DNA from: Acanthacorydalis orientalis
Taxonomy: Eukaryota; Arthropoda; Insecta; Megaloptera; Corydalidae
Reading direction: 5' to 3'
NCBI GenBank assembly: GCA_034766995.1
Contig: CM068313.1
Coordinates: 29,440,325-29,504,324, forward strand
DNA length: 64,000 nt
Part shown: positions 63,513 through 64,000 of the stretch, piece by piece
Position numbering within the stretch: the stretch's first letter is position 1
Layout of the letters: each line of letters begins with the position of its first letter
The notes under the pieces: generated by a model
What the model was told of the DNA's origin: nothing
The model's database searches: none
Seen by the model: the letters and a program-made list of their open reading frames with translations, nothing else
Made by a program: the position numbers and the translations under genes

Positions 63513-64000
63513 TTTTCAGCATATTTCTTCAATTAGATAAAAAATAAATTTCTTCGTAAAGATAGAATATTTTTGATATTTATTTTTAATTATTCTTTTT
63601 TTGTTATTAGTTTGAAAAATGCTTTTTTTTAAATTTATTTACATCTATACGTTTTAATGGAAATTATTATAATAGAGTAGTTTTGAATTTTCTTAAAATT
63701 AATAACTGTTTCTGGGAGAGACACAGGTATACATATAAAGAAACGTGTACTTTTTTTAGTCATCATGCGTTTCAAAGGGCGAATTCATAAATTTAATATA
63801 TTCAGATAAAATATTATCCATGAAAACATACATACATGAGTGGTTGAAAAATCTATTATTTGATAATTGTGTTATTTCAAATGTTAAAAAAGAACCCTTA
63901 CTAGTCATACACTTAAAATTCTTAAAATAAAACTCTTTTCTTCAACAATTTTCAATAATTAATTACTATTCTGTACTTTCGTACAATAAAGAGAAAGATA

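Larger units (their letters stand above)
61985..64000. other. AT-rich DNA to window end
   Basis: A small island at 62395-62480, TA tracts at 62932 and 63438. The plus frame 62592-62816 has no recognised domain. Confidence 0.6.

Overview
The window is eukaryotic nuclear DNA, very AT-rich, with no convincing complete protein-coding gene, no rRNA, no recognisable tRNA and no bacterial-style gene organisation. Remnants of mariner and hAT transposons, insect-type motifs (a DREF site, a TATA/Inr pair, a PAR-bZIP site) and very many long (TA)n microsatellites suggest an arthropod, most likely an insect. The order cannot be fixed from this sequence. The whole window is best read as intergenic DNA or as part of one or more very long introns.

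Three layers can be seen. (1) A background of AT-rich unique sequence broken by more than fifty (TA)n tracts of about 20 to 130 bp, several compound with (CA)n, (GA)n, (TATC)n or (TACA)n. (2) Decayed transposable elements: two related, internally deleted mariner copies (8888-9348 and 25686-26128); a Tc1/mariner transposase C-terminal pseudogene with three in-frame stops (41961-about 42800, minus); a mariner transposase N-terminal pseudogene (51745-52085, minus); a short hAT-type MITE (31837-31992); and weaker candidates for a non-LTR retrotransposon tail (37077-37390), a pogo-like fragment (23135-23430) and orphan transposon ends (45496, 54411). (3) About fifteen islands of 150 to 550 bp with more balanced base composition (for example 7900-8160, 33120-33400, 37900-38560, 54380-54930, 59420-59720). 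These are candidate promoters, first exons, conserved non-coding elements or old repeats. None could be assigned to a named gene.

Region by region: 0-8.9 kb is AT-rich desert with a diverged 150-bp local duplication at 6.4-6.8 kb and a promoter-like island at 7.9-8.2 kb. 8.9-9.5 kb holds mariner copy 1 and a GC-rich hairpin. 10-25 kb is dense in TA tracts. 25.7-27.1 kb holds mariner copy 2 and a GC-richer island. 29.4 kb carries a near-perfect 80-bp AT-rich palindrome. 31.8-33.4 kb holds the hAT MITE and a first-exon-like island. 35-39.7 kb has several islands, including the longest open frames in the window. 42.0-42.8 kb and 51.7-52.1 kb hold the two transposase pseudogenes. 54-64 kb is mixed islands and complex TA arrays.

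No new biological system could be demonstrated. The observations most worth checking are the AT palindrome, the shared internal deletion of the two mariner copies, the repeated adjacency of transposon fragments and TA tracts, and the possible short first exon at 33.2 kb.
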